In this document: positions 24,601 through 36,167 of the stretch, in pieces
Layout: every line of letters starts with the position of its first letter
Position numbering within the stretch: the stretch's first letter is position 1
Assembly (NCBI GenBank): GCA_940671915.1
Contig: CALNVZ010000174.1
Span: 22,738,721-22,802,720 of the forward strand
Source of the DNA: Paracentrotus lividus
Lineage: Eukaryota > Echinodermata > Echinoidea > Camarodonta > Echinidae
Length of the DNA: 64,000 nt
Reading direction: 5' to 3'
Position numbers and translations under genes: made by a program
Notes under the pieces: generated by a model
Databases searched by the model: none
What the model was told of the DNA's origin: nothing
The model's input: only the letters and a program-made list of their open reading frames with translations

Positions 24601-27600
24601 GTACACGTATGTGCATGAATATTGCCTTCTTGATAAAATTTAGTAGTTTGGTCTGTTTTTCTCATGTATACACATAGGCCTACATGTAATTCAAATGAAG
24701 ATAGGTCAACTATAGGTCAGAGGATAAATTTGAGCACAGCACCATGAAAGAACTTTAAAAAAAGAGCAAAAAGAGAGATAACAAACGAAAAGGGAGAGAG
24801 AAAGAGTGCATGAGAAATTGTGTCGGTAACAAACAATTAAGAAGAAGACATGAAAATTTATAGTTTGGATTCAAATCACAATATCTCATGACCAAACATG
24901 GGAGAGTAATACATTCATAGGCTCTTATGAACTGAGGTGAAAGTACATTCCTTTAATAGCTTTTTAAAGCATTGGTAACTGATATTAGGCTTAGTTATAA
25001 CTTACTTTTAATTGATCTAATATTTCAGGATGTTGGCAAGCCAAAAGCATATTCCTTTTTAAAGTGGCAAAGTTTTGCGAAAAATATTAAAATAATCTGA
25101 CAAAATCGGCAGAAAAATATCTAGATTTTGCATGCTCATCAGCATTCCCAAATTGCTTTTGATCTTAAAAGATAGGAGATTCCAAAGATATCAACGGAAA
25201 ATGAAAATATATTTGAAAGACCCTATATGACAAATATTAAAAACAACCATGGCATGAGGATTTAAAGATGATATAAGAATTTACTTAGGGCCTATTTCTT
25301 TTTTGGATGTGTTTGCACATTCGTAGTCCTGAGTTTGAACAACAAAATTCATCTACATGAACATTAGGTTCTTCTTATTTAATTTTTTTAACAAATTTTT
25401 GAGAAAGGTAAAAGATGAACATATTTCCATTTTCAGAGGTCATAATAATCATTTATCAGAAAGGGGTGAAATGACCTCTGCAGTTACAAAGGACAAAGTA
25501 CAAGATAATAACTGACCATATTTTGTTGTTTCTGTAAAAAATATTTAACTCACCATTTATGTGATACTGGAAAAATCAAACTTATTTTGAACATCGATTC
25601 ATAATGCATAATGTACGATTTTCTCAACTCTGTCTAAAATTCTTTCCAGAGGAGCTTACATGTTGTGGAAGGCTGATGCATTATGCAGGCCTACATAAAT
25701 GAAGGCATGTACTGGTTATATACAATGTACAATGTAGTCTAGATATTTGCTGAATTTTAGATATCATGGACAATATTTATTGTATTTGTGTTGATGCTTG
25801 AACAGTGTATACAAGAGATGTTGATCGTCATTTAAAGTAACCTTGTGATCAATTGTCATCAGAGCATGGGTAAGCAGTCAGGTATGGTAAGTAGACTACC
25901 CTCAATACTTAAGACCATAATGTTTTTCATTAAAGAGAAAATGGGGTGGGAGGGGGAGGGATTTTACAAGGTCTTGAAAACAAAGTTTTAATGTCTTGGA
26001 TACATTTGCATGCAGAATTATTCAACCCCCTTGCATTTTGGACATTTTGGCCAAAAAAAGTAATATTACAGCTGCAAACACCTTCTACCTAAATCATTAT
26101 ATTGGTAAACATATAGCTCATTGCAATGGAATATAAGAGAAAGGATCAATATTTAATTCATAGTCCATCAAAAAATGTGACTTTAACATAAAAAGCAGGT
26201 TGCAAAATTATAAACGCACATAAATTAATACATGAATAACAACAATTAACAGACGCCTGAACATGTTTTAAGGTGATTACAAGATTTAATTTAAACAATG
26301 CAACTTTTACACAACTGTTTAACCAACAAGAGTTTGTCTTTAGTACTTTGTGCAGCACCCCTTTGCTGCAAGGACCTGCTTTAGACAGGAGGTGTACTCT
26401 GTCACAAGCTTCTGGCAGCGCACCTTGGGAGTTTTGGCCCATTCCTCACGGGCAAATGTCTCCTGGTCAGCAAGATTCTAAGGGCTACGTGCTGCAACAC
26501 CTTTCTTCAGATCCCACCACAGAATCTCTGTACGGTTTAAGTCTGGAGACTGTGATGACCACTCAAGAACCTTCCAACCTTTCTTCACGAACCAAGGCTT
26601 GGTATGCTTAGAGTCGTTGTCCTGCTGACATATCCACTGACGCCAAAGCAACAAATTCTTCACGGATAGGGTGACATTGTTTGCGAGGATATCCAGATAC
26701 CTGGATCTACAGAATCTATGGTGCCTTCAGCACGATTGAGATTTCCAGATCTGTTAGAAGAAAAACACCCCCACAGTATCACAGAACCTTCACCATGCTT
26801 CATGGTGGGCAGGGTGTTCTTCTCCTCGAACGCCTCATTCTATTTGCGGCAGATGTAAAGCTCATCCATAGACTTGAAGAGCTCAAGTTTTGTCTCATCA
26901 CTCCAAAGAGCGATGACCCAGAACTTTAGTGGCTTTGTGAGGTTTGTTTGAGCATACTGGAGACGGCTTCTCTTGTGGTTAGGCTTTAGGAGTGGTGTAC
27001 ATCGAGGCATTCTGGCATTGAGCCCATCTTCATGCAGTGTGAAGCATACTGCATCCATCGAGACATCAGTCCCGCCTTCAGCCAACTCTTCCCATGGTTT
27101 CTTGGATGTAAGCTGAGGGTTCTTCGTCATCTACCTTTTCAGGAATCTTCTTGCGGCTGACGAAAGCTTCTTTCTTCGTCTGCTTTTTTTTGTTAAAGTT
27201 GCATTTTTAATGGACTACAAATTAAATATTGACGTTTTTTTCTTGTATTCCATTGCAATGAGCCATATGTTCACAAATATAATTATTTAGAAGGAATTTA
27301 CAGCTGTAATATTACTTTTTTGGCCAAAATTTCCGAAATGCAAGGGGGGGGGGTTGAATAATTCTGCATGCAACTGTAGTTCACATTGATACAAATCCTC
27401 TAATACAGTTTTTACAAATTATATACTTGAGAGCCACAAAGATGTTAATTTTACAAATGTACAGCCTGTGCTCTCCAGATTTTAGAGTTCTTTTGGCTAA
27501 TGTCCTGTACAAGTCTTACCATATAAAAAAAAAACAAACAAACAAACAAAACAAAACAAACAACAAGAAACAAAATATTAACAAACAAACATCACAATTC

Positions 27601-28897
27601 ATAGTTCCAAGAACAAGTAGGCCCTACCATTAAAATAAAATTTATGCTTGATTTCTTCCCTTAAAATTTCATAAGTATAAGTTTTTCTGACCTAGATGTA
27701 GCAGTTGACAATGGACTTAATTGAATTTAGAAAATCTACACAACGTATGAGATATATTAGGGAAGTGCGCTTAGCAAATTAGTGATGTTCAATAACAACA
27801 TTGAGATGATTACCCTTGGAATTGTCAAAAGTCAACTAAAGTTGTTATTTTAAGATTCCAATGTACAGACAAAAATGATCTCAACTTTGAAACAATTACA
27901 ATTTCTTCCTTAAAAAAAAAACTTTTGCCTAGTTTTTCTTTCATTTGTCTGTTTTCAAATATAAAAATTTAAATTGCAAAAGCTTACCTTTGCAAGCTAG
28001 GCGCCTCTATGGATCAAAATCATTGAGTTTCCTCAGGGCTGCATTCCTTGGAAGATCTGGAGATCATTGAAGAGATCACATTCCTCTGCCTCAAACAGCT
28101 TTCTATTTGTAATGGCGCAGTGGCTTATTCCAAATGAGCCGATGTATACTCTCGAGACCTCTGGAGTGTTGATCACTTGCGCGGGAGACCACATGAGAGC
28201 CCCGTACACTCTCATCAATTGCTGATGGTCGACTCATGTCCGATTTATTCAAGACAATGCGAATCTTCTCATCTTGTGTTTTTATTGCTTCAATCATCTT
28301 CTAAACTCATCTGAATATGTCAAGTTTGTGTGCATCAAAGAGGAAATGATTCGGTCAGCACGTTTCTGCAAACCATTCCAACACGCTCACAAAATCATAG
28401 CCGCGATCTAGCCTCTGTTTTTCTCCGTATAGATACCAGGTGTGTCTATGATGGTGATACTGTCAAGTACCTGGACAATTGGTCAGTGAGCATTGGAAAC
28501 GATTGAGGAATGCATTGCAAACTTTGACATTTTGCGAATTGACGTTTTGGGTCAACGACAAGTGCATTCCCAGGTATCACCTGATCTGCTTCACCTTTCA
28601 TTACTGCAATAAATCGGTCAGTCGTGCTCTGGACAACTCTCATACCAGGGATATTCTGTTCTAAAAAATACTGGATGAAAGTGGTCTTACCCGTTGAGTA
28701 CTGGCCAACAAGGAGGATCATCGCTTGAATGTGAAGTCTGCCTCGTCAGAGAGAAGGCGAATGGAAATCATGGAAGTGATATTCTCTTCGAGAGGGAAGA
28801 TCACTTTTTATATACATGTCTTTGAGTCCATCCAAACATTGACGAAAACCTGCGGCTGCTTGCGCCGGCCTCATCGTTGTGTTAGCCAGCTGAACAT
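20963..28897 (-). CDS. EHD: EH-domain-containing protein (EHD1-4 family), two coding exons
   Basis: Exon 1 is 28897-27988 and exon 2 is 21670-20963, joined in phase 0 (LAK | VHAY). EHD proteins are dynamin-like ATPases that form rings on endosomal membranes and drive recycling. Exon 1 begins MFSWL as in vertebrate EHDs. It shows the P-loop GQYSTGKTT, switch and G3 text IIDTPG, the G4-like NKSD, MRVYGALMW and FEAEE. However, the frame changes at least seven times and contains in-frame stops. Exon 2 is one clean frame with the helical domain, linker and EH domain. Because exon 2 is intact and conserved while exon 1 lies near an assembly gap, I think sequence error is more likely than gene death, but a decayed first exon cannot be excluded. 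Confidence 0.85.
22735..23170. repeat. CT-rich simple-sequence tracts
   Basis: Two blocks of CT/CCCT simple repeat (about 22735-22805 and 23055-23170, the latter with a C-run) are separated by ordinary AT-rich sequence. Short open frames across them are products of the low complexity. Confidence 0.8.
26003..27376 (-). mobile_element. Decayed Tc1/mariner transposon (Tc1 type, DDE transposase remnants)
   Basis: The element is about 1374 bases and is flanked by TA at 26001-26002 and 27377-27378. Its inverted ends, CAnTTGCATGCAGAATTATT followed by CAACCCC, extend for roughly 70 bases. On the minus strand the transposase reads in pieces. An N-terminal HTH-containing part includes MTKNPQLTSKK, ARMPRCTPLLKP and LWSDETKLELF (first Asp). 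A later frame carries QQDNDSKHT (second Asp) and SPDLNRTEILWWDLKKG (the Glu). The catalytic residues survive but the frame is broken several times, so this copy should not be active. It sits in the EHD intron. Confidence 0.93.
27988..28897 (-). CDS. EHD: EHD first coding exon, G domain, many frameshifts
   Basis: The ATG at 28897-28895 starts MFSWLTQR. The recognisable order is KDMYIKSDLP, HDFHSPSL, DEADFTFK, MILLVGQYSTGKTTFIQYFL (P-loop), TTDRFIAVM, VIPGNALVVDPKRQFAK, NAFLNRFQCSL, VLDSITIIDTPG, GYDFVSVLEWF, DEKIRIVLNKSDM, MRVYGALMW, NTPEVSRVYIGSF and NRKLFEAEECDLF. These pieces sit in different frames, separated by small insertions or deletions, mostly of one base. A proper donor (AAAG before GTAAGC) closes the exon. 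The pattern of many one-base indels with well-conserved residues looks like uncorrected sequence, not slow pseudogene decay. Confidence 0.8.
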
Positions 28898-29888
28898 CAC
28901 GAATGAGTATAGAGTCCTTTTCTTTAAATGTTCTGACAATTCTCTCAAATAATCACACCAGAGGAGATGGTGATCAATGCAATAGAATACACGTAGAGGA
29001 GAGATAAGAGTCGAATCTCGCTACTCGATCGCAACCGCATCCACCAATGAATGACAACCTATGCGCTGATGTCATACTTCGCAGCGCAGACAAGAGGAAT
29101 CATCAAAGCATACATTCATCACAGAATCATGTGATGACTACGTGTAATGACACACCAGCGAAATAGTTTCACCGGTTTGTAGACGCATATCCGCCGTTTA
29201 ATCTAAATAATATCTATATATTTTTTTGATAGACCGGTTACATATAGTTTATTATGAATAGATCGATATCTACTTTTTAAAGAAAGGTACATCTTCAAAC
29301 GAAAGCTTGCATGAGGTTTGACGGACAAGCATTACTATGCAAGCTCGTATGTAAACTGGATTCCAATTATTAATGGGAGGTTGTTTAGTAAAAGGTGCTT
29401 TGTCTTGCCCCCAATCCTCATCGGAAAAAATACATTGATGAATGACCAGGGGAGGTGAACCGGTTTACGAGGTGAACCTTTGATCCCTGGAATGACTGAC
29501 CAAAGTGTATGACCAGGGAGGTCCCTCCCTGGTATGACTAATGACCCCTACCCCCTATGACTGTTATTTGAAAATGGTGACCTTTTGGATGAAAAGGCCC
29601 CCAACTTAGAACGACGATGACAATTTTTTTTTACTCAACCTGAAGTTTTTTGGGTGTACCGGCCAAAATCTAAATTTCTAAGTTTGCCCTTCGGTGCCTC
29701 CAATAAAATCCTGGATTGATGCCTATAGAGTGCATATCCGAAATTTGAACTTCGGTTAGGCCAATACCTTTTCTGGGTAAAATTGTTTATCCCCACCAAC
29801 TAAATCATGAGAGTCCCTACAAAAAAATAAAAATAAAAATAAAATAGAATAATAAAAAATATATATATATAAATAGTTGACTGCCTAA

Positions 29889-30165
29889 TAATAATAATAA
29901 TAATGATGATGATAAAATTTATAAAGCGCTTTACACAAAAAGTTTCAAAGCGCTATTACAACATGTAAATGACATTAAAATATAAAGTTATTAAGCTACA
30001 AAACAAATATCAATATAACTCAATTAATACAAAATCATTATTATACACTTCATATCAATAATAATGTCTTGAGTCTATTCTTAAATGTTTCTGTAGTAGG
30101 CGAGTCCTGAATGTGAGAAGGAAGTGAGTTCCATATATAAACACAAAACAAAAAGAAAGTTCCCC
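29889..30165 (-). mobile_element. 3' end of an L2/CR1-like non-LTR retrotransposon
   Basis: On the minus strand the frame ends YIWNSLPSHIQDSPTTETF and then KNRLKTLL, the standard C-terminus of L2/CR1/Rex-type reverse transcriptase ORFs. It is followed by AAGCGCTTT-type tail sequence and an ATAATAATAATGATGATG microsatellite, typical of such LINE 3' ends. The piece is strongly 5'-truncated and joins the repeat at about 30140. Confidence 0.75.
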
Positions 30166-30500
30166 CTATTTCAGATATAAAAAAAATTTTAACCAGGAGG
30201 AATTTTAAAAATCTAATTATAATTATGTTCATGCAGGGGATTTAATTATATAGCTACCATAGGAGCGAATTTTAGGAAAAATCATCAAGTCATGCTTCAG
30301 TGATTAATGGTTGAATGCAAAAATGTCATTTTTTGAAGTTCACAAGCCTAAAATCACAACTTTAATTCAATGATATCGGACCCATTTTCAGATTTTAAAC
30401 AATTATACACGTCAGAATGTATGCAAAACGTGCTTCCCAACATACGGAAACGAAATTTGCGTCAAATTTCACGGTTGAGTGAGCATGTAGCAAAAATTGC
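30140..30500. repeat. Interspersed repeat, second copy of the 41378-41801 element
   Basis: Blocks such as GGAGCGAATTTTAGGAAAAA, TTTTTTGAAGTTCACAAGCC and the word TGCAAAACGTG.TTCCCAACA match 41378-41720 in the same order, with small indels. The right inverted end seen in the other copy is not found here. A short inverted fragment of the same sequence is at about 35177-35200. Confidence 0.7.
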
Positions 30501-31255
30501 CCAAACTGCGATTCTTACTTCTTAGCCATGGTATAATCGATCAAATGTGAGGGAATTCCTGTTTTGGAAGTGTATATGCAACCAATATCCATCCATTCAC
30601 GGTTGAATGAACCCATCGATCAACCAAAAAATAGGCCATTTTAGAATTACGAAGAGTCATTGTAGTAATTTTATGCACGAGAAAGCATACATTTTGGGGG
30701 TTTTATTTATTCTTTGGGCACGTGTCAATGATCCTATGGCATTGTTTCAAAAATTCATGCTTCAGTGAGCACGTGAAACTGAAAAAGCCCTTTTCTCACG
30801 TATGGACTAAAATTCAAATTCTTACTTTAATTGAATATAACAATTCTTGTTTGGGAGTACGTTTGATTTTATTTTCACAAAAATCCCGATGTTTCACGCC
30901 TCAGTGGGCACAAGATACAAGAAAATCATGGAAATGAGAAGAAAGTTTCTGGCTTCGTCATGGTTCAGTGACTTTTCGAATACGTAATTTGAATCAAGTT
31001 CATGTTAGTTGGAGATCAGTTGAAGCTGTGTGCCAAGTTTCGTGACATAACTCAAAGTAGAATTAACAATAATCATCAATGAAATTGGCTGAATTTCACG
31101 TTTGTCAGGTATTGATTTCCTCCTCCATAATTTTGACTTTATGTACAGAGGTTTAACAAAAGTTGAACAAAAGTTTAACAAAAGTGAAATTTGGCATATT
31201 TTAATTGTCAGTTTTTGTCCATTTGACTGTGAATTATTGTATGAAACTTTGCACA

Positions 31256-31280
31256 NNNNNNNNNNNNNNNNNNNNNNNNN
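31256..31280. other. Assembly gap of 25 N
   Basis: Exactly 25 N bases form a fixed-length placeholder, so the true distance and even the adjacency of the flanks are uncertain. Open frames that cross it are not meaningful. Confidence 0.98.
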
Positions 31281-32125
31281 AAAAGAACTTCCGTGACACC
31301 CTGGTCAGAGAGCTCATCAAGGATCTCCTCAGTTTCACAATCTCTCAACTTCGGCAGCAACGGATATACTCCTTGCTCGAATTGCAGGGATCTATGAGGA
31401 AAAAAACCTTGATGGGATTTTACAAACAATTTCACCTTCAGTAAGGTTTTTCGATTTGTACTGCTCTGTCACTTCTACCAGGGATGTTTCTCCCGATCTT
31501 AAGCGAGACACGTTATCGTTACAGGACCCAGCCAACCCCTCCAATTGCCCTTTGGTTGATCGCGAAAGCGACAGGTGAGGAGGACCTTTGGTTGGGGTCG
31601 GTAGCCTGAATTATCAAGAAATCTCGGAAACGACTCACGGTCATCTTTCCGATGTCGCTTGATAAAGTCATTTCTTGTTCTTTTTGTCTTTTGTTTGTGT
31701 TTTGCCATAATTGATGTTATTTTCGACACCCATTTGCTCCCCACCACCCACCGAGCACCCAAACGAGGGACGATCCTGTTGCTTAGAACCAATTCATCCT
31801 GCCCGACGCCAGGGATACAAAAACGTTATACTCCGAAGTACAAATGCTACCCAGATTGGCCTGACAAAGCAGCTGCCTTCTAAAATTGCAAAGTTGGATT
31901 ACCAATAATAACAATACTGCCCATAACTTCTAACATTATAGTAGGCAAACGGATCAATTGGCTCAAGTCGATGTTGAAAATATCAATACTGCCTTCATTC
32001 TCGGGCTAAGCACACCAGACCGATCTGATTATATCCAGGCCTATCATAACCTACCGACTAGGTCACCACAAAGTGATGTGTTGCTTCAAAGAGACCGCAT
32101 CCTCACCATTCACTCAATCACCTAG
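31281..32125 (+). pseudogene. Unrecognised, frameshifted coding-like sequence
   Basis: Directly after the gap the frame reads LVRELIKDLLSFTISQLRQQ, then RIYSLLEL. Another frame reads RFFDLYCSVTSTRDVSPDLK, then LQDPANPSNCPLVDRES. Farther on comes AQVDVENINTAFILG, then LSTPDRSDYIQAYHNLPTRS. Composition and amphipathic text look protein-like, but no single frame spans it. I do not recognise the family. It could be an exon in poorly corrected sequence or a retroelement remnant. Confidence 0.35.
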
Positions 32126-33180
32126 GATACCCCTTCATCCACGACACGCGGTCGCAAGTCCACGGCAAACTGAACTTCCTTTTAGTCGCCTTCTTACGAC
32201 ATGCAGGGGAATAACAGCGGCTTCTATTCCCTAACTCCCCGAAACCTGCAGGGGCCCACTCCCCTTCCTGGAGTCCATTAAGCCCTAAAATGGTTCTGGT
32301 TTGGCATACTGTACCCTACATCCTTGCTGTCCATTTCTCAAGAACCCTTGGTATGAATTTTCTAAACTTTAACCAGCTAGCTTAATTGACCACTTGACTT
32401 CCCAGTCTTTTCAATGGCAATCCATCCATTGCATATGACTCTTTTGTTACCTCTGTTATTCCTTACTTTGCTATCATAGGACTATTAGCAACTTAGATTT
32501 CAAACAACTTTTGTGAATAGAAATTTTTTTAATGTCAAGCACTTTGTTTATTCTAATGTTTTTCCAAAAGCATATTCCATAACATCCCATTTTTATTTCT
32601 AAAGCATTTTACATTGGATTTATGGTAGTTCATATGAAAGGTCAAAATATTAACTTTTAATAAACTTATGTATATTTTAAGACAATTTAAAATACGCCCG
32701 CCAAACAACTTGTTTGGCCCTTCCTATTTTCCAAATTGTTCCTTTCTACTCATACGCTTGCACGTAAAACATATGGCTGTCGTGTAGATTTGCAAATGAC
32801 AATAAGAGACCTATGCTTTAAATCTGATGGGCCATATGCAATTTTGATTAAGATCTAAGGTCCTATGATAACTATCGCTCCAATTGTGCGGGTTTCCGTT
32901 AATCTGGGATGCCACTGCACAGTATTGGTGTTGCTATTTAAAAACTTGAAATGAAAAGTTTTTCAATTGTTTTGATTAATTATTACAGTTACATGTTCTG
33001 TTTACAAAGATGCTATGCTGTGACACTTTTTGTTGAATTTTCGACTACATTGCTGATTGTCTTGGTACTGGTACTGAACAAGGCCTATTCTTATTCTGAT
33101 ATTTAAAGTGATCTGCTGCTTAGTATTGGTTTTGATAGATATGATTATAGAAGAGAATCAATAAAACATTGTGTGTGAGG
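32126..33180. other. No feature identified
   Basis: Ordinary AT-rich sequence. A short GC-richer piece at about 32140-32270 (around TTACGACATGCAGGGGAATA) looks like part of a dispersed repeat, but I could not assign it. There is no coding signal beyond that. Confidence 0.4.
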
Positions 33181-33184
33181 GTAA

Positions 33185-34320
33185 ATGAAAATTTATTTGG
33201 GCCGTGTATGTATTATAAGTTATGCAGCTTTTGATGGGTTAAATGAAAATTTAATAAATAATGGAAAATTTTAATTTAAAGAAATGTATATAGTGAGAAG
33301 TTTAAAATAATATAAAATATATCAAAAATATTATTTTATGAAAAGGAAAATTAATAGCGAGAATATAAAAATAAAAATGAATTGAAAAATAAATAAAAAA
33401 AGGTTGACAAGATAAAAAAGTTATTAAGAGAAAAAAAAAAAGAAAGAAAAAAGATATTTAAGATTAATATTAATTTTAATATGTATTAATATAAGAATAA
33501 AAGTAAATATTAATTAAATAAAAAAAAAATATTAAAGTAAATAATAATCATAATATTTATGATAAGAAAAATAAATAAAGAATTTAAAAAAAAAAGGATT
33601 ATAATTTAATTATGAGTTTTAAATTTTAGAATAAAAAATAATAAAAAGTTATAGAAACTATAATAGAATTGAAAAATATAAGATTTTATTAAAATTAAAA
33701 TGAAGGAGGGTTGGGATAATGAAAAAGTAAAATAGAATATGAACAAAAATAAAAATAATTGTTAAGTGATTTGAATAATTATGAAGAAGTTATAAAAAAG
33801 ATTATAATTTGGTAAAATAAATTAAAAATAATAAAGAAAGATAAAAAATTTAGAGAGAGAATATTGAAAGTTTTAAAAAATGATAAAAATATAGATCATA
33901 AATTAAAAAATGAACTAAAATGTAAATACTGAGGAATATGACATTAATTTACGGATAAAATAAAGATTGTTGGTATTAATGAAGGTTAATATATGTAAAG
34001 TAAAAAATAATTGTTAAAAAGAATGATATTAAATGGTATAAAAAGAAAAAAAGTTTATAAGAATTAAAAGTTTGGTAAAATTAAAAAGTAATAAGAAAAA
34101 ATTTAGAAGAGAAATTTAAAAGTATTTAAACAAATTAAAAAATGATAAAATATTTAAAAATTGAAATTATGTAAAGAGAGGAGCAGATATACGGAGGAGC
34201 AATGAAATTAAAAAACAAACCAAGAAAAAAAAGACCAATAATGTAAAAATTAAAATTGTAAAATAAAAAAGAATATGTTAAATATAAAAATGAAAATTAA
34301 AAAGGGAGATCAGAAGCCGA
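33185..34320. other. Almost cytosine-free, A-rich tract
   Basis: For about 1.1 kb the plus strand is nearly devoid of C (several 60-base lines contain none) and is made of A, T and G with many AAATAAA/AAAATT words. Composition changes abruptly at both sides. There is no gene. Either an unusual strand-asymmetric repeat or low-quality consensus from gap filling could explain it. Confidence 0.7.
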
Positions 34321-34919
34321 CCCACACAGACCACAGGTAAAATAGCACTAATAAATGGAAATAAAACTTTGTTAACACTGAAATTTTTATACAATTTGAA
34401 ACATTATTGAAAAAAATTCATATAGAAAATGAAAAATAGAAACAAAAGAGTAAAAAAGAAAAAAAAAAATAATAATATTTGAAAAGAGTGTGAGAGATTA
34501 AATAAAAAATAAAAATTTATGTATAAATGTGTGTATTTGATAATGAAGTTTGGAAAATAGTGAATTGTAATATAAATTAAACACTATAAGAATTAAAGAA
34601 AACCGTTAGGAATATAAAATGAAAAAAATGTATAATGAAGTGTAATAAAAATAAAATTAATTGAAGATAGTGATATTAGAGAGAAAAAAAGCAAACCAGA
34701 TATATTGAAAAACAACAACATCAACAAACCGAACTCAATATCATAAACCCCATACCTAATGCTCTCCCATGCGAAAACACCAAATGTGAATGAATGAACT
34801 AGTGCGAGGAACCCTTAGTACCCCATTCTGCCACTCCCCCTCCCCCGATCCTTCATATCGCCTCGCATTCCTTATATATTAAGACCCCCCCGTAGCCCTC
34901 CGTCCCACTCCTCCCCAAC

Positions 34920-35029
34920 AGCCCCCGCCCCCGCCCCCCCCGCTCCCCCCCCCCCCCCCCCCCCCCCCCCGCCCCACTCACTCACCCTTCCCCCACCCCC
35001 CCCCCCGCCCAGCCCCCCCCCGCCCCCCG

Positions 35030-35100
<71 letters not shown>

Positions 35101-35115
35101 CCTCCCCCCCCCCAC
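34920..35115. repeat. Poly-C dominated tract
   Basis: There are about 195 bases of nearly pure C on the plus strand with scattered G, T and A. The glycine-rich frame on the other strand is an artefact of this composition. It lies between the C-free tract and retrotransposon sequence, and its length is unlikely to be exact. Confidence 0.85.
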
Positions 35116-35229
35116 TTTGGATTCCCAGGCCCTACCCTTCTCAAATACTCCGCTCGCCCGCCGGGCCCCTGGCTAATGTTGGGAAGCACGTTTTGCATAC
35201 CGAAGTCATTTGCCACCTATCTGATTCAT

Positions 35230-36167
35230 GCCGCGGCAGACGTCGTTAACATTGTGGGGAACATGTTAATTTCTGCATCCACTGGAAAAGTCCTCGATTA
35301 TCAAGCTTTACTATTTCCCCTTTCAAGTAACTGGACTTGGAGTGCGATAGTATGCTGTTATATAACCTGCACTTTCCTTGATAAATTTCCCTTCGTCGTT
35401 GTACCAGGGTGCATTTAGGTCGCAAGGAAATACACACAGTCTTTTCAGGAGCGTGCTTATCCAAAAGATCACTTATAATGTTATTGTATTGAGTCACAAG
35501 ATCAGAAGGGCTGAAGACATCTGGAAGATCAGAGATGGAACGTCTAAGATCAGAAACAAATTAATCTACATTGATGTCTCTCAGCTTGCGACACTTTATC
35601 CATCTTTTGGAGGAAGGAAGACGAGCAAAGTTCAGAGTGCAGACTACTGCAGAGTACGTGATCCGACAGGGTACCCAGACACACAGGATGTCTCAAGAAG
35701 TGGATGATTATCCTTCCGTGTGACGGCGAGGTCAAGGGTATGCCCTAGCTGCCTGATGAGTGGGTACGGAAACATGTTGAACAAGTCCTGTCGAGTATAG
35801 ACCGAGAAGACCTTTGAATCGTCGTTATTGACATCAACTTGAATGTCAAATCACCAATCAATAATAGATGATGGCAGTCGACTGTCACAGACTCAAGCAA
35901 GGAAGTAAAATCACGGACGAAATCATCGAAGGTAAATTTATTCCTTGCAGACGGGCCGGGGTGGTCGGTAAATAGCACAAAGTCTGAAGACTACAGATGG
36001 AGATGTTCGAATGTAGAGGTCCATGAGTTCAAAGGTTATGGTCGCGAGATCCTCTGCACGGTAAATGGCACAAATTCCGCCACCGCGAGACTGCCGATGA
36101 ACATGTTGAACATGGTAATTGCAATGGGTAAAGTGGTATAAGTAATAGTTAGGCAACTTACTTCGCT
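35230..36167 (-). mobile_element. L2/CR1-like LINE endonuclease region, part 2
   Basis: Minus-strand pieces in order are KRSKLPNYYLYHFTHCN, GGGICAIYR, LCAIYRPPRP, FDDFVRDFTSLLESVTVDCH (LLLIGD), HTLDLAVTRKDNHP, LSDHVL, KCRKLRDIN and DLVTQYNNIISDLLDKHAPE. Family features are the apurinic-type endonuclease strand LLLIGD, the L-D-L-V/A-x-T-R motif and the terminal SDH motif. Several frameshifts show decay. The 5' continuation is at 37798-38330, beyond an insertion. Confidence 0.82.

Larger units (their letters stand above)
21671..27987 (-). other. EHD intron
   Basis: The intron of about 6.3 kb has GT...AG ends. It contains pyrimidine-rich simple repeats (about 22735-22805 and 23055-23170), a poly-T run near 23610-23634, a Tc1-type element (26003-27376), and CAAA-type repeats at about 27530-27595. 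No further EHD-like exon was seen inside it. Confidence 0.7.
28898..31255. other. Upstream flank of EHD, no gene seen
   Basis: The region presumably holds the EHD promoter and any 5' UTR. No TATA box or clear non-coding exon could be called. A LINE 3' tail (29889-30165) and an interspersed repeat (30140-30500) occupy its right half. Confidence 0.45.

Noticed and set aside
31102-31444. ORFs crossing the N run
   Set aside because: The N run is an assembly gap, so the frames on its two sides cannot be joined.
34872-35216. Glycine-rich protein on the minus strand
   Set aside because: It is the translation of the poly-C tract, with no other support.
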